Of a DNA stretch of 64,000 bases, positions 8,509 through 17,202 are shown in pieces; within the stretch, counting starts at the first letter, position 1; every line of letters begins with the position of its first letter. Made by a program: the position numbers and the translations under genes. The stretch is from positions 4,526,001 through 4,590,000 of the forward strand of contig JADJRH010000001.1 of NCBI GenBank assembly GCA_016712345.1, given 5' to 3'. Source of the stretch: Polyangiaceae bacterium. Lineage in GTDB: Bacteria; Myxococcota_A; Polyangia; Polyangiales; Polyangiaceae. The notes below the pieces were generated by a model. The model did not search any database. It was given only the letters and a program-made list of their open reading frames with translations, and was not told the DNA's origin.

Positions 8509-8901
8509 ATGTCCCCACCCATACCGTGCTTTGCAGAAGCCCCGCATTCGTGGTGGTTACCTCTGGCAATGCAATCCCCTGCAACTGCACGTCAAGCTCG
8601 CGACCTAATGGCGCCGGACACCGATCCCACGGACGATGAGCTGGCCGCTGTGATGGCGGCAGCCCGAGATCTGGCCGTCCAGCGGCGAGTGCTTTCGGAC
8701 GCCTGGATCGCCGCGCGCCTCGCGACAGAAAGCCGAGAGGCGTGCCTGCGCGAGGGCCGTAGCCTTGCGTTTGAAACCGTATTTTCCGCTTCCGATAAAG
8801 TGGAGTTCGTACGTCGGGGCATCGCCGCGGGCTTCTTCCTTCGCCTCTTCTTCGTGGGGACCGACGGACCCGAGATCAACGCTGCCCGTGTTGCGCGTTA
8901 G
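8509..8901 (+). pseudogene. Remnant of a zeta-like P-loop toxin gene
   Basis: The frame ends with RSLAFETVFSASDKVEFVRR, GIAAGFFLRLFFVGTDGPE and INAARVAR, which match the middle of the zeta-toxin-like P-loop kinase family (COG4185 type). The N-terminal Walker A segment and the C-terminal part after INAARVAR are missing. The preceding segment (TDDELAAVMAAARDLAVQRR) looks like part of a small helical partner protein, so an internal deletion may have fused antitoxin and toxin pieces. Not expected to be functional. Confidence 0.6.
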
Positions 8902-10236
8902 CAGCGGCACCGGGCGGCTCCGCTTCTTTGTACAACTTCAACTTGACACGACTCCGCGGTCGCGGTGAGCCTCCTTGGGTAGATCCTGACAACATCAGGC
9001 TGCCAGATACCTTGTTGTATCAAATCGAAACAGCCGAGCTGAAGCGCAAATTGCACACCGCTCGCCGAAACCTGACAATCAGGTAAAGTGGAGCCGGAGG
9101 GGCTAAGGCGGATGGGACTGAAAAGCGGTTGACCCCAGGCACAGAATGTGGAATACAGCCATTCCAGTTTTCGACGTGGTGTACACCGCCGCCGGCACGC
9201 GCTCGAAACAGGAGATCGATGACAGCTCACGGGGGACAGATCCCGGAGCGCACCGCGAATCGTTGTTGCAAGACTTCAAGCTGTTTTTGGGGCGCCGTCG
9301 CTACCTTGTTGACCATGCGTGCCCCTCGGGCGCGCGAAACCTCGCCCCTCGTGTGAACCAACGGCCCCGAAAGCCGCGGCATTGCAAAAGCGCGGGGGGC
9401 GTTGCGGGGGGCGCGAGCCCTCCCGCCCTTGTAAGAAGTTGCGTTGGACTTCCCGCAAGCCGCTCGCTGCGTAACGCGCCTTTTTGATGGATTTGGTACT
9501 TGCATGCGAAGAGTAAACGCGAGACATTGGGGCGGTGGTGAACGCGGAGCGGGCAGGGACAGATAGACGGAACTGTCTATTCCGCGTTAGGCTGGTAGAC
9601 GGCCCCGTTGTTTCGCTCGCACACCTACCCATTTGTCATCCGCAAAGTGGTTTCGATACATGCTGGGGAGACGGGAATAATCAATGCGATTTGACGAGTA
9701 CTTTCTTCGGCATCACGCATGACAACCGATCCCGCACTCAACAAGTAGCTTTCGTCGCATTCGCCCTGGAGAATCGACTGAACGAGTTTCGTGACGCGAC
9801 ACCGGTTCCGAGAAGCTCTTATTTGTGGCTTTGAACGCTTTGTGAGTGCGACGCATATGTCGTGAACTTCTTTTGGGCTCGACAATGGGCAAGTGTACTT
9901 GACATTCGTTTCTCGTCGCCGGTCAAGGAAGCGCACATCTGGGTAGATCCAACTTTGCTGCAGCAGTCAGATCTTGGGGTGAACACGACACCCAATCGGG
10001 TATGAAAACCAGGAGAGCGCTCAACGTTTGCGAGCCGTCGTGCCTGAACACGAAACACGAAATGATCCAATTCCGCGCAACGGCTGTTCGCAAACCGGAG
10101 CGCATGGGATTTTTCCGATGCGGGACAAGCTCGATATTTCAGTCAGCCACCACGCCTGGGATGGCGGCCCTTACTATCAAAACGATCCACTCTTGGGGCT
10201 GGCGTTCCAAGGGCTCTCGCAGTAGAATAGCGTCAC
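8902..10236. other. 1.3-kb region without a confident gene
   Basis: Lower-GC decayed sequence. It contains a G-rich block at 9395-9430 (GGGGGGCGTTGCGGGGGGCG) also found near 4550 and 28765, and one GTGTACAC (9179). A reverse frame at 9625-9936 is protein-like in places but lacks a recognisable family or ribosome site. A possible -10 box TAGAAT (10222-10227) precedes the PIN gene. Confidence 0.5.
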
Positions 10237-10734
10237 ATGGCTCAACGAACGTACGTGGAAACCTCAATCCCCAGCTTCTATTTCGAAGTGAGGACAGAAG
10301 CGGAGATGGTGGCCAGGCGTGAATGGACGCGCACGTGGTGGGTGAACGCAATTGGCACTACGGAATTGGTCACCAGTCTCGCGGTCGTTGAGGAGCTTGA
10401 GCGTGGTGAGTTTCACGCCAAGGAAGACTGTCTCACTCTGATTGCAACGCTGCCAGTTCTTGCCGTCGACGAAGCCATCGTTGAAATTGTTCAGGCGTAC
10501 ATTCGACACCGCGTCATGCCGGCGGACCCAACAGGCGACGCGCTGCACCTTGCACTCGCCTCCTACCATCGCTGCGACTTCCTGGTAACCTGGAACTGCA
10601 AGCACCTGGCGAATGCGAACAAGTTTGGGCATATCCGGCGAGTAAACGGGCTGCTCGGCCTTTTTACTCCCGCACTGGTGACACCACTCGAACTGCTTGG
10701 AGGCGACGACGATGAAGAACGACCCGGCAATTGA
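10237..10734 (+). CDS. PIN-domain VapC-like toxin
   Basis: 165 residues. It begins MAQRTYVETSIPSFYFEVR, the usual N-terminus of a PIN subfamily with Glu in the first acidic position (YVETSIPSFY). Further family signatures are VTSLAVVEELERG, DPTGDALHLALASYH (catalytic D), FLVTWNCKHLANANK and the end PALVTPLELLGG. It should act as a site-specific RNase toxin. Its 3' end overlaps the start of the small partner gene by 23 bp, the reverse of the usual antitoxin-first order but normal for this subfamily. Confidence 0.85.
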   Translation: MAQRTYVETSIPSFYFEVRTEAEMVARREWTRTWWVNAIGTTELVTSLAVVEELERGEFHAKEDCLTLIATLPVLAVDEAIVEIVQAYIRHRVMPADPTGDALHLALASYHRCDFLVTWNCKHLANANKFGHIRRVNGLLGLFTPALVTPLELLGGDDDEERPGN

Positions 10735-10924
10735 GGCAGTCCGGCAGGCTCGCCGCGAGATCTCCCGTGAACTTGGAAACGACCCTGCAAGATTGATTGC
10801 GCACTACAAAGAACGGCAGACACACTTCCAGGGTCGACTAATCCATGGCCCCGAGGATGTCGCGCCCAGTGGAGACACAGCCCAACCCACCGTTGCTGCT
10901 GACAAGCGTGTTCGGGCGCCCTGA
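10712..10924 (+). CDS. Small antitoxin-like protein paired with PIN toxin
   Basis: 70 residues: MKNDPAIEAVRQARREISRE, then LGNDPARLIAHYKERQ, a pattern seen in the short helical partners of this PIN subfamily. Start at the ATG at 10712, preceded by GGCGACGACG, overlapping the toxin gene. The tail (PTVAADKRVRAP) is probably disordered or decayed. Confidence 0.75.
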   Translation: MKNDPAIEAVRQARREISRELGNDPARLIAHYKERQTHFQGRLIHGPEDVAPSGDTAQPTVAADKRVRAP

Positions 10925-11058
10925 CGGGCTTCCTCACACGCTTGCAGCAGATCGCCACGTTGGGTGGGCCACATCGCCATTGGGAAAGCGAACCTCATCG
11001 AGCGAGGTATTCGGTGCGTGTCTAGACATGCGCAGTTGCCGAGGGCCATGGGAAACCG

Positions 11059-11985
11059 ATGACACCTGAACGAAACTATCGAGAAACCCGGCCGGGAGCC
11101 GCTGACGAGATGAGGCCGGGCCCTTTCGCGCGTGTCGCCGTCGGGCACTCCGGCAGCGTGGACGTGGTCGTCGTGGGCCTGCTGGACTCGATGACCGAGC
11201 CGAGCTGGCGCGAAGGTCCCATCGACATCGATGGTCCCGCGACCACGCTCGTCGCCTTCTTCGAGCCTATCGGCGGGCACGGAGACGCCGACGCCGCCCC
11301 GCTGAGCCAGCTCGCCGCGCAGACGGTCGACGAGGCGCTCCGCGGGGGTGACCTGCGCACCGAAAAGCTCGGCGCGTCGGTCGTGGCGGCGCTGTCCCTC
11401 GCCAACGAGGCCGTTCTGCGAGAGTGCAAGTCGCCTCGTTACACCGCTTGCGCTTCACGTGCCATGGTCGCGGTCTTCGACCGGGCTTCGCTCGTCGTCG
11501 CGCACGTGGGCAACGGGGCCGCCTTCCTCCTGCGCGAGGAGTCGTGCTGCTTGCTGTCCCGCGGGCAGACGCTGCGGCGCGCGCTGCGCGAGGGCGGGTC
11601 GGGCCGGTGGGAGCGTTCTCCGAAACACGCGGCGCTGAGCTTCCTCGGCAAGAGTCCGCGGCTCACTGCCGTGGTGAGCCAGGTCGCGCCGAGGAGAGGG
11701 GATCGGCTGCTCCTGTGCTCCGAGGAGCTGGTGCGGCGCCTCGGCATGCAGGCCATTCTGGCGGCGTCACGCGGGGGGATGGACTCGACGCAGCTCTGCG
11801 AGACGCTGGCGCGGCAATGCGCCACGACCTGGGCGGACGGCGGTGGCGCGACCGTCTGCGCGGCTGTCGACTTCCTCTGGGAGGGGTGGCCGGTCCCTGC
11901 GCTAGGAGACCCTCCGCCTCTGGTCGTCGAGACGAGCGCGGCGCTGTTCGTTCCTCTGGATGATCTCGGCTCGTCGGAACCCTGA
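11059..11985 (+). CDS. PP2C-like pseudophosphatase
   Basis: 308 residues with the outline of a PP2C Ser/Thr phosphatase: an EPIGGHGDADAAPLSQLAAQ segment in place of the usual DGMGGHGDA motif, SRAMVAVFD in place of GTT, HVGNGAAFLLRE in place of HVGDSRAYLLR, and a C-terminal WADGGGATVCAAVDF in place of GGxDNITV. Each change removes a metal-binding acidic residue, so catalysis is doubtful and a binding or sensing role is more likely. It is the first gene of a GC-rich block (11059-13394) with a VWA protein and a helical protein, reminiscent of TerY-P triads (vWA, PP2C, kinase). Codon use is visibly more GC-rich than in the flanks, which suggests import. Confidence 0.72.
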   Translation: MTPERNYRETRPGAADEMRPGPFARVAVGHSGSVDVVVVGLLDSMTEPSWREGPIDIDGPATTLVAFFEPIGGHGDADAAPLSQLAAQTVDEALRGGDLRTEKLGASVVAALSLANEAVLRECKSPRYTACASRAMVAVFDRASLVVAHVGNGAAFLLREESCCLLSRGQTLRRALREGGSGRWERSPKHAALSFLGKSPRLTAVVSQVAPRRGDRLLLCSEELVRRLGMQAILAASRGGMDSTQLCETLARQCATTWADGGGATVCAAVDFLWEGWPVPALGDPPPLVVETSAALFVPLDDLGSSEP

Positions 11986-12094
11986 TATCGTGATCGCCGG
12001 TGAGAATTTCTTCCTTAGACGCGCGAGGGACCACGAGGGTAGATCCCATGTGCTGCTCTCGAACGGCGATCCGAAAGTGGAGGACTGACGCGAG
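11986..12094 (+). other. Short spacer with a 32-codon open frame
   Basis: A GTG-initiated frame 11990-12088 encodes VIAGENFFLRRARDHEGRSH and ends LLSNGDPKVED. It may be a leader peptide or a remnant of a deleted gene between the PP2C and VWA genes. No family recognised. Confidence 0.25.
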
Positions 12095-12781
12095 ATGGGC
12101 TATCGGGACGAGCTCGTGCGGCGACTGAACGCCGCCTGGGCAGCGCGCGGGCAGGCGGACGTCGATGTGCTGTTCGTCCTGGACTGCACCGCGACGATGG
12201 TCGGGGAGATCGAGGCTCTCCGGGACGCGATACCGTCTCTGGCCGACGCGCTCGGCCATGGCGGAGGGAAAGGCCGATTTGGCCTCATCGAGCTTCGGGA
12301 CGGCCTCCAGGGTGAGGGGACCGTGGTGCACGCTTTCGGCGGCCGGGACGTGACCGAGGACCCCATCGTCTTTCAGCGGGAGGTTGCCGCGCTGCAGGCG
12401 CGCGGTCCCAGCCCCCGGCCCGATGGCGCCCTCGACGCCTTGCTGCTGGCTTGCCCGCCGCCGTTCACCATCGACCCGCGCAGGGTGATCGTGTTCGTCA
12501 CGGACGGCCGCCCGCCGGCTTCGATCATCTTCATGTCCGAGGCCTACACCAGGAAGCTCTCCGCCAATCGGGAGCTGGAGCTCGCCCATGTCCGAGCCTT
12601 CGAGGAAAATGCCGAGCACATCCTCGCTCTGCGGCTGGACGACACGGACTTCCCCGGGCTGGCGAACGTTCTCGCCGGCTCCGGTGAATACCGCGACTAC
12701 GTCTGCGAGTACATCGACCTCTGGACCACGACCATGGGCACGGTCGCGCTCTCGGGACTTACCACGTCGAGAGCTGAGTGA
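12095..12781 (+). CDS. von Willebrand factor A domain protein (TerY-like)
   Basis: 228 residues, almost entirely one VWA domain. MIDAS elements are DVLFVLDCTATM (DxTxT variant of DxSxS, like the DCTGSM motif of some kinase-associated VWA proteins), a middle Asp in PSPRPDGALDALLL, and VIVFVTDGRPP. Such proteins coordinate a divalent metal and scaffold partner proteins. Flanked by the PP2C-like gene and by 12792-13394, all on one strand; the three probably form one operon. The preceding GACGCGAG is a weak ribosome site. Confidence 0.85.
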   Translation: MGYRDELVRRLNAAWAARGQADVDVLFVLDCTATMVGEIEALRDAIPSLADALGHGGGKGRFGLIELRDGLQGEGTVVHAFGGRDVTEDPIVFQREVAALQARGPSPRPDGALDALLLACPPPFTIDPRRVIVFVTDGRPPASIIFMSEAYTRKLSANRELELAHVRAFEENAEHILALRLDDTDFPGLANVLAGSGEYRDYVCEYIDLWTTTMGTVALSGLTTSRAE

Positions 12782-12791
12782 GGGCACGCGC

Positions 12792-13394
12792 GTGGAAAGA
12801 AACGAGCGCGGACCGCATGACGAAGCCGACATGCAGTGCTTCCGGCGCCTGATGGAGGCACACGAGCGGCTCCTTTCAGAGGCCGCGAGCGACCGCTCGA
12901 CCTGGCTTGGATCCGTGGGGATCCTGGAAGAGATGCACGAGCTGATTCACCAGCGTCGAGTGCCCCTGCACGCCGATCGCGGGTACTGCAGCCATGGGCT
13001 CCTTCAGCTCTATGTGCGGCTGAAGCTGTGGGATCGGTACGTCGACTGGATCCGCATGCGCCGCGACCTGGAAGAGGACGTGGACCGGAAGCTCGCGTGG
13101 ACATCGAACATGCTGAGGCTCGCGGAGCGCCATCCGGAGATCGTCGCGACGCTTCAGCCGCACGTGATCGGCTTCGATCTGGAGCCGGACGCTCCCGCGG
13201 GTGAGCGCGCGAGGCTCCTCCACATGAAGAGCAGGGCATCTTACCGGCTATGGCAAGCCAGTCAGGACGATGGCCGGCTCGAACAGGCGATTCGATGGGC
13301 CGAGCGCGCCTGTGAAACAGGCGAGACCGCCGAGCACCGCGCGGGCCTGGAGCAGCTACTCCGGGTCGAGAAGGAGCACTTTCGCTCGCGGTGA
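12792..13394 (+). CDS. Helical (TPR-like) protein of unknown function
   Basis: About 200 residues, starting at GTG 12792 (11 bp after the VWA stop) or ATG 12831. The sequence is amphipathic helical throughout, with TPR-like pairs (RARLLHMKSRASYRLWQAS, then GRLEQAIRWAERACETGETA) and no catalytic motif I recognise. Third member of the PP2C-like/VWA operon; by analogy with ternary VWA systems it may be an adaptor. Confidence 0.62.
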   Translation: MERNERGPHDEADMQCFRRLMEAHERLLSEAASDRSTWLGSVGILEEMHELIHQRRVPLHADRGYCSHGLLQLYVRLKLWDRYVDWIRMRRDLEEDVDRKLAWTSNMLRLAERHPEIVATLQPHVIGFDLEPDAPAGERARLLHMKSRASYRLWQASQDDGRLEQAIRWAERACETGETAEHRAGLEQLLRVEKEHFRSR

Positions 13395-14111
13395 CGTCGT
13401 TTCGACGAGAGCGATTCACACGATGTGCCGAGGGTACGCGCGGCGAGCGCGGGCTCCGTTCGCCAGGGCCCCGTCCCTCGAAGAAGCAGAACCGGCGCAC
13501 GTGCGGGGCCGTCAGCGCGCGTCCCTCGGCCGCGGCGCTTGCTCCGGATGGCCGCAGCAGAGCGCACCGTTGGGGGGACCAAGCTACTGGCGATTTTCCA
13601 CCATTCGGTTCAATCGGAAACGCGTGCATCTGAATTCTATTTGAAGGGTAGGTTGAGCTGATGATTCCCGGTTTATCATGCCTATCAATCAAGCCGCAGG
13701 CCACTCTGACAATCGGGTAGATCTCAGCAACGAACTCAGACCGCTACCTTGTCGTGCGACGACTTTGTGAGGCTGTCTATTATTCAGGTCGTCTCGGGCG
13801 CTTGCGTTTGTTTTGGGGTGGCGCAAAGTTGACCGTCACAACCGCCCGACAAAACGAACCCATCCAGGGTCTTTCGGTTTGTTGCCCTCGATCGAACATC
13901 CAGCACGCGCGCGAGAATCCGAGAGGCAAACAAACGCGGGCGGTGTTGATATTCGAGTGCGACCATTTAGGCGCAATGCCTGAAGGTCGGTACATTTGGG
14001 AAGTGCCTTACTTGCACGGAAAAACGAGTGCGTGACGGTCCAGACGGAAGCACGGTTGGCGTTGAGATTTTCCCTTGACGCGGGTCAAGGTCGCGCGCTA
14101 CATTTTTCTAC
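13395..14111. other. Intergenic region with antitoxin promoter
   Basis: About 700 bp with no convincing gene on either strand. GC falls from the high value of the VWA block to about 50-55%, marking an insertion boundary. The 3' end contains the promoter/operator of the RHH-GNAT pair. Confidence 0.5.
14075..14104 (+). promoter_or_regulatory. Promoter with palindromic operator for the RHH-GNAT module
   Basis: -35 TTGACG (14075-14080) and -10 TACATT (14099-14104) with an 18-bp spacer. The -35 lies within a perfect 5-bp inverted repeat TTGAC-GCGG-GTCAA (14075-14088). The predicted start point falls at or next to the ATG at 14112, so the mRNA may be leaderless. Autorepression by the RHH antitoxin is the obvious model. 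Confidence 0.5.
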
Positions 14112-14381
14112 ATGCCAGCGGGTCACACTCAAATCTCTGCCGTCATCTCCGACTCCACCAATCAAGCGCTGGAGCAATACGCAGATGCGCACGGGCTGAA
14201 AAAAGGCTATCTCATTGAGGAAGCATTGCTCCATCATTTGCAGGCTCTCCGCGAGATTCCATTGGATGTGATCATTCCGGCGAAGTTGACCGTTTCAGCT
14301 GAAAGCGGGCGCATGGTCATGGAACGCGTCACCAAACCGCGACGACCTACCAAAGCCATGCGAGAGCTTTTTGAGAAGTGA
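14112..14381 (+). CDS. Ribbon-helix-helix antitoxin-like protein
   Basis: 89 residues. ISAVISDSTNQALEQYADAH, GLKKGYLIEEALLHHLQAL forms a ribbon-helix-helix DNA-binding domain. The C-terminal tail (TVSAESGRMVMERVTKPRRP) would wrap the acetyltransferase. Its TGA is separated from the GNAT start by one base, typical of TacAT/AtaRT modules. Confidence 0.8.
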   Translation: MPAGHTQISAVISDSTNQALEQYADAHGLKKGYLIEEALLHHLQALREIPLDVIIPAKLTVSAESGRMVMERVTKPRRPTKAMRELFEK

Positions 14382-14382
14382 T

Positions 14383-14913
14383 ATGACCATCAGCGTTCGG
14401 AAGCTCCTGCTCGATGACGAACGTGATCAATTCAACAGCGGCGACCCGGATCTTGATCGCTTTTTCAAGCGATTTGCTGGGCAAAATCAGTTTAAACACT
14501 ACGTCGGTACAACCTACGTTGCTGTGGAGAACAACAGGATTGTCGGCTTTGCTACGGTTTCCGCAGCTCAGGTTGAAGTTCAAAACCTTCCCGCCTCCAA
14601 GCAGACTCGCCTTCCACGCTATCCTCTCCCTGTTCTTCGACTGGCACGGCTCGCAGTTGACAAGTCAGCTCAGGGTAAGGGCGTCGGATTGACCTTGCTG
14701 AAAGCGGTTTTTATACTCGCGCGGGCAATGGCGAGTGACTTCGGTTGCATCGGTGTGATTGTCGACGCCAAACCCAACGCGGTCACCTTTTACGAACGGT
14801 ACGGGTTTGCGGCCCTTGAGCTGGTCACTGGTGAGCTTGGTGATCGGCCGGCCCCCGTTGCGATGTTTCTCGAAATTGGTGCGATTCCAAAGGCCACCGA
14901 ACAGAGCACTTGA
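14383..14913 (+). CDS. GNAT acetyltransferase toxin-like (TacT/AtaT type)
   Basis: 176 residues, start ATG 14383. Family features: early RDQFNSGDPDLDRFFKRFA, VAVENNRIVGFATVS, the acetyl-CoA loop LARLAVDKSAQGKGVGLTLL (Q/RxxGxG/A) and the end-of-fold VDAKPNAVTFYERYGFAAL with the conserved Tyr. Toxins of this type acetylate aminoacyl-tRNA and block translation. Paired with the RHH gene immediately upstream. Confidence 0.87.
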   Translation: MTISVRKLLLDDERDQFNSGDPDLDRFFKRFAGQNQFKHYVGTTYVAVENNRIVGFATVSAAQVEVQNLPASKQTRLPRYPLPVLRLARLAVDKSAQGKGVGLTLLKAVFILARAMASDFGCIGVIVDAKPNAVTFYERYGFAALELVTGELGDRPAPVAMFLEIGAIPKATEQST

Positions 14914-15045
14914 ATCGAGCGTCGGACTGGTTGTATTCTCGGCTGCGAGATGCCCCCCAACCAGGTATCCCGTCGCACGGAAAGGCACGGAGATTCATAA
15001 GATGGCTCGCCCGAACGCGCGGATCCAGCTCTCGAACGACGGCAA

Positions 15046-15471
15046 GTGCTCCTCCGCCTATCGTGTGCCCCGACGCTCGGGTTTGTGGCGCATTCTTGGG
15101 CGATCGTGGGCGCCGATCCGAACCGTCCCGGCTCCAAGGCGATCGTGCGGGAGATTCGTGTCACGCGAGGGACAGGGAGGGGTGACGGGCTGCGCGTCTG
15201 TGACGTCGAGATCGAGCCCGCGACGGCGGAAGCCTGGGGCCGCGAGGCAGCTAGCATCCAAATCCCAGTCCTGGGGATGGCTCCGATCATCGGCTGTGAC
15301 GGCACCACATACACCCTATCCTGCGATGCCGGCTTTGCCAAGCTGAGCATGGGCTGGTGGTCCGACCATCCGCGCGAATGGGCCGAACTCACCACCTGGG
15401 CGCGCAGCATGATGAGGCGCCTGCACGCATTGACCTCACCTGAAGAGTCTCCCGCCCACCTCGAGATATGA
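15046..15471 (+). CDS. Orphan hypothetical protein
   Basis: About 141 residues from a GTG start (an in-frame TAA lies at 14998-15000). The sequence is well-formed in its second half (GLRVCDVEIEPATAEAWGRE, PIIGCDGTTYTLSCDAGFAK, LSMGWWSDHPREWAELT), suggesting a small mixed alpha/beta domain, possibly immunity-like. An ATG in another frame at 15002 raises the possibility of a frameshift near the N-terminus. I do not recognise the family. Confidence 0.5.
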   Translation: MLLRLSCAPTLGFVAHSWAIVGADPNRPGSKAIVREIRVTRGTGRGDGLRVCDVEIEPATAEAWGREAASIQIPVLGMAPIIGCDGTTYTLSCDAGFAKLSMGWWSDHPREWAELTTWARSMMRRLHALTSPEESPAHLEI

Positions 15472-15657
15472 AGCGCCACACCCTCAGGAACCTCATACTT
15501 TCTAACTCGCTGTTGCATCCGTCAGCCTGCTTGCTGCGGGCGTCGCGTCGCTCCGCGCTTGCGGCGCGGACGGCTGCGGCTGAACCGGCGCGTTATGCTG
15601 GTTTCGCCGCCTCACGACAGTCCGATCCGGCGTCCGGAACCGACCGCGCACTGGCCG

Positions 15658-16755
15658 CTAAGGCACCAACCCGAGCACTCGAGCGGCGGTCTCTGGATCG
15701 ATTCGCTCTCCGAGCTGGCCTTCGAAGAGACAGAATCGGCGTATCAGCTCGATCGTGAGATCGCAGCCCGCAATCGTGCGGTCCGAGCCCAGCGCGGGGT
15801 TTCGGACTGCGAAGTGAGCGATCCCCATCTCACCGAATACAGTATGCAACGGATTCTCTCTTATCCAGGACCCGCGCCACTGCACTTCGGCGGTGAAACC
15901 TGCTTCGATCTCCGACACGAGATGCCATTCCTGGCGCCATCGCAGGAAACCCCCGACTTCTCTGTATTCAGAAGGTACAGACTGAATCCTCATCACACAA
16001 CGCTTGAGCCGATCTGCGAGCATGTTCCGCGTCACCCCGAGGGCGCGGAGCGTGGCCGCATCCTGCCAAATGAGTGCCCCAAGGCGTTCCTCCGACCCAA
16101 GGATGGCACGTCCTGTGGACGCACCTGCTCGCAGCCGAGCCTCGATGTGTTCGATGCGCGTTCCGACATACTTCTCGAGCGCCACCTCGATGTCGCGAGG
16201 GCTCCAGCCACCGAGGTCCGTGGGCAACACGCCGGGCAGCGACCAAGCTGCGTCCTTATGCGGATTGAGCACGAACGAGACGGTGTCGCACAGCTCCGGC
16301 GGCAGCTCGGGCGGAATCGGCGCGCGTTTCAGGCGCTCTGCAAAGAACTCTGCGGCCCACCGCCCCGCCTCCACGCGGTGCCGCCACACCAAGAGCCAGC
16401 AGAGCCGGAGCCCATCCAGTGGGTTGAGCGCGCGGAGCGTGGCATCAATCGGGCCGCTACGCACCTCAGCCGGGTCGTCCGCCCCCGGAACTTCCACCGT
16501 CGCCAGCTCATCGAGCGCCGACGCAGGTTCACTCTCACCCCATCGCATGATGGCCAGCTCGGACAGACCGGCGATCAGCCGCTCCTCGAACGCTCCCGCA
16601 TGCTCTTGGATGAACCTGGAGAGGATCTCGTCGTCTTTCTGAGCCGATTCAACCGCCATCGCGCCACGGTTGGCGCTTCGGATGTTCTCGACCACGCGCG
16701 CCGTGAAGAACGCCCAGGCGTCATCAACCGTCTTTAGATTCTCTCGGTCGCTCAT
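15658..16755 (-). CDS. Hypothetical protein, 365 aa
   Basis: Starts MSDRENLKTVDDAWAFFTAR. Soluble, mainly helical, with Trp-rich segments (LCWLLVWRHRVEAGRWAAEF, FLRWRQEWHLVSEIEAGF). No signal peptide, membrane helix or catalytic motif is evident. It stands alone between oppositely oriented small genes, as in a region built from independently acquired cassettes. Family not recognised; coding status is supported by length and good codon structure. Confidence 0.6.
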   Translation of the reverse strand: MSDRENLKTVDDAWAFFTARVVENIRSANRGAMAVESAQKDDEILSRFIQEHAGAFEERLIAGLSELAIMRWGESEPASALDELATVEVPGADDPAEVRSGPIDATLRALNPLDGLRLCWLLVWRHRVEAGRWAAEFFAERLKRAPIPPELPPELCDTVSFVLNPHKDAAWSLPGVLPTDLGGWSPRDIEVALEKYVGTRIEHIEARLRAGASTGRAILGSEERLGALIWQDAATLRALGVTRNMLADRLKRCVMRIQSVPSEYREVGGFLRWRQEWHLVSEIEAGFTAEVQWRGSWIRENPLHTVFGEMGIAHFAVRNPALGSDRTIAGCDLTIELIRRFCLFEGQLGERIDPETAARVLGLVP

Positions 16756-16974
16756 TTGCGGCCATTGCAGTATGCACCACGGTCGTCGACAGGATCAAGC
16801 TGGAGCGCTGGGGCGGCCGCCGCAGCCGGGTCGGGTGCAACAGTCGCACCGAACTCCGGCAAAGTTCCTTCTACACGGAACAACAGCATAACTTCAAATT
16901 GGATCCGGCGGTGTGGGTTCGCGTTGCTCGCCCACACCGCGGCTCAATTTGGCGTTGTGCGAACGGAGCCTGAC

Positions 16975-17202
16975 ATGGATATGACGCCGGACTTCATTCA
17001 GCTCTGGTTTCGAAACTTGTGCGGTAGCCCTGCTGATGTTGCGGCCCTCCAATGCAGAGGCTTGACCCGTCTCGCGACCTGGGAGATGGTTGCAACGCTC
17101 AGCGGCGACGAGCGTCGCGCACTCTGGCCCAGGTCGGATATCGACTCGCCCCAGCACTTGTGGCTTGGTCTCCATTGCGCGCCGGAAAAAGGGCCCGAAT
17201 GA
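16975..17202 (+). CDS. Small hypothetical protein, first of a coupled pair
   Basis: 75 residues (MDMTPDFIQLWFRNLCGSPA...LWLGLHCAPEKGPE), start at ATG 16975 or 16981. Its TGA overlaps the ATG of the next gene (ATGA at 17199-17202), so the two are translationally coupled. A small regulator or antitoxin-like partner is possible but not shown. Confidence 0.5.
   Translation: MDMTPDFIQLWFRNLCGSPADVAALQCRGLTRLATWEMVATLSGDERRALWPRSDIDSPQHLWLGLHCAPEKGPE

Noticed and set aside
9625..9936. Reverse-strand 103-codon frame
   Set aside because: Partly protein-like but without ribosome site, family or partner; not strong enough to call.
15490..15605. Possible attC-like cassette end (imperfect dyad ending GCGTTATGC)
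   Set aside because: The 5' R-box does not pair with the 3' one, spacing is wrong, and no integrase is seen.
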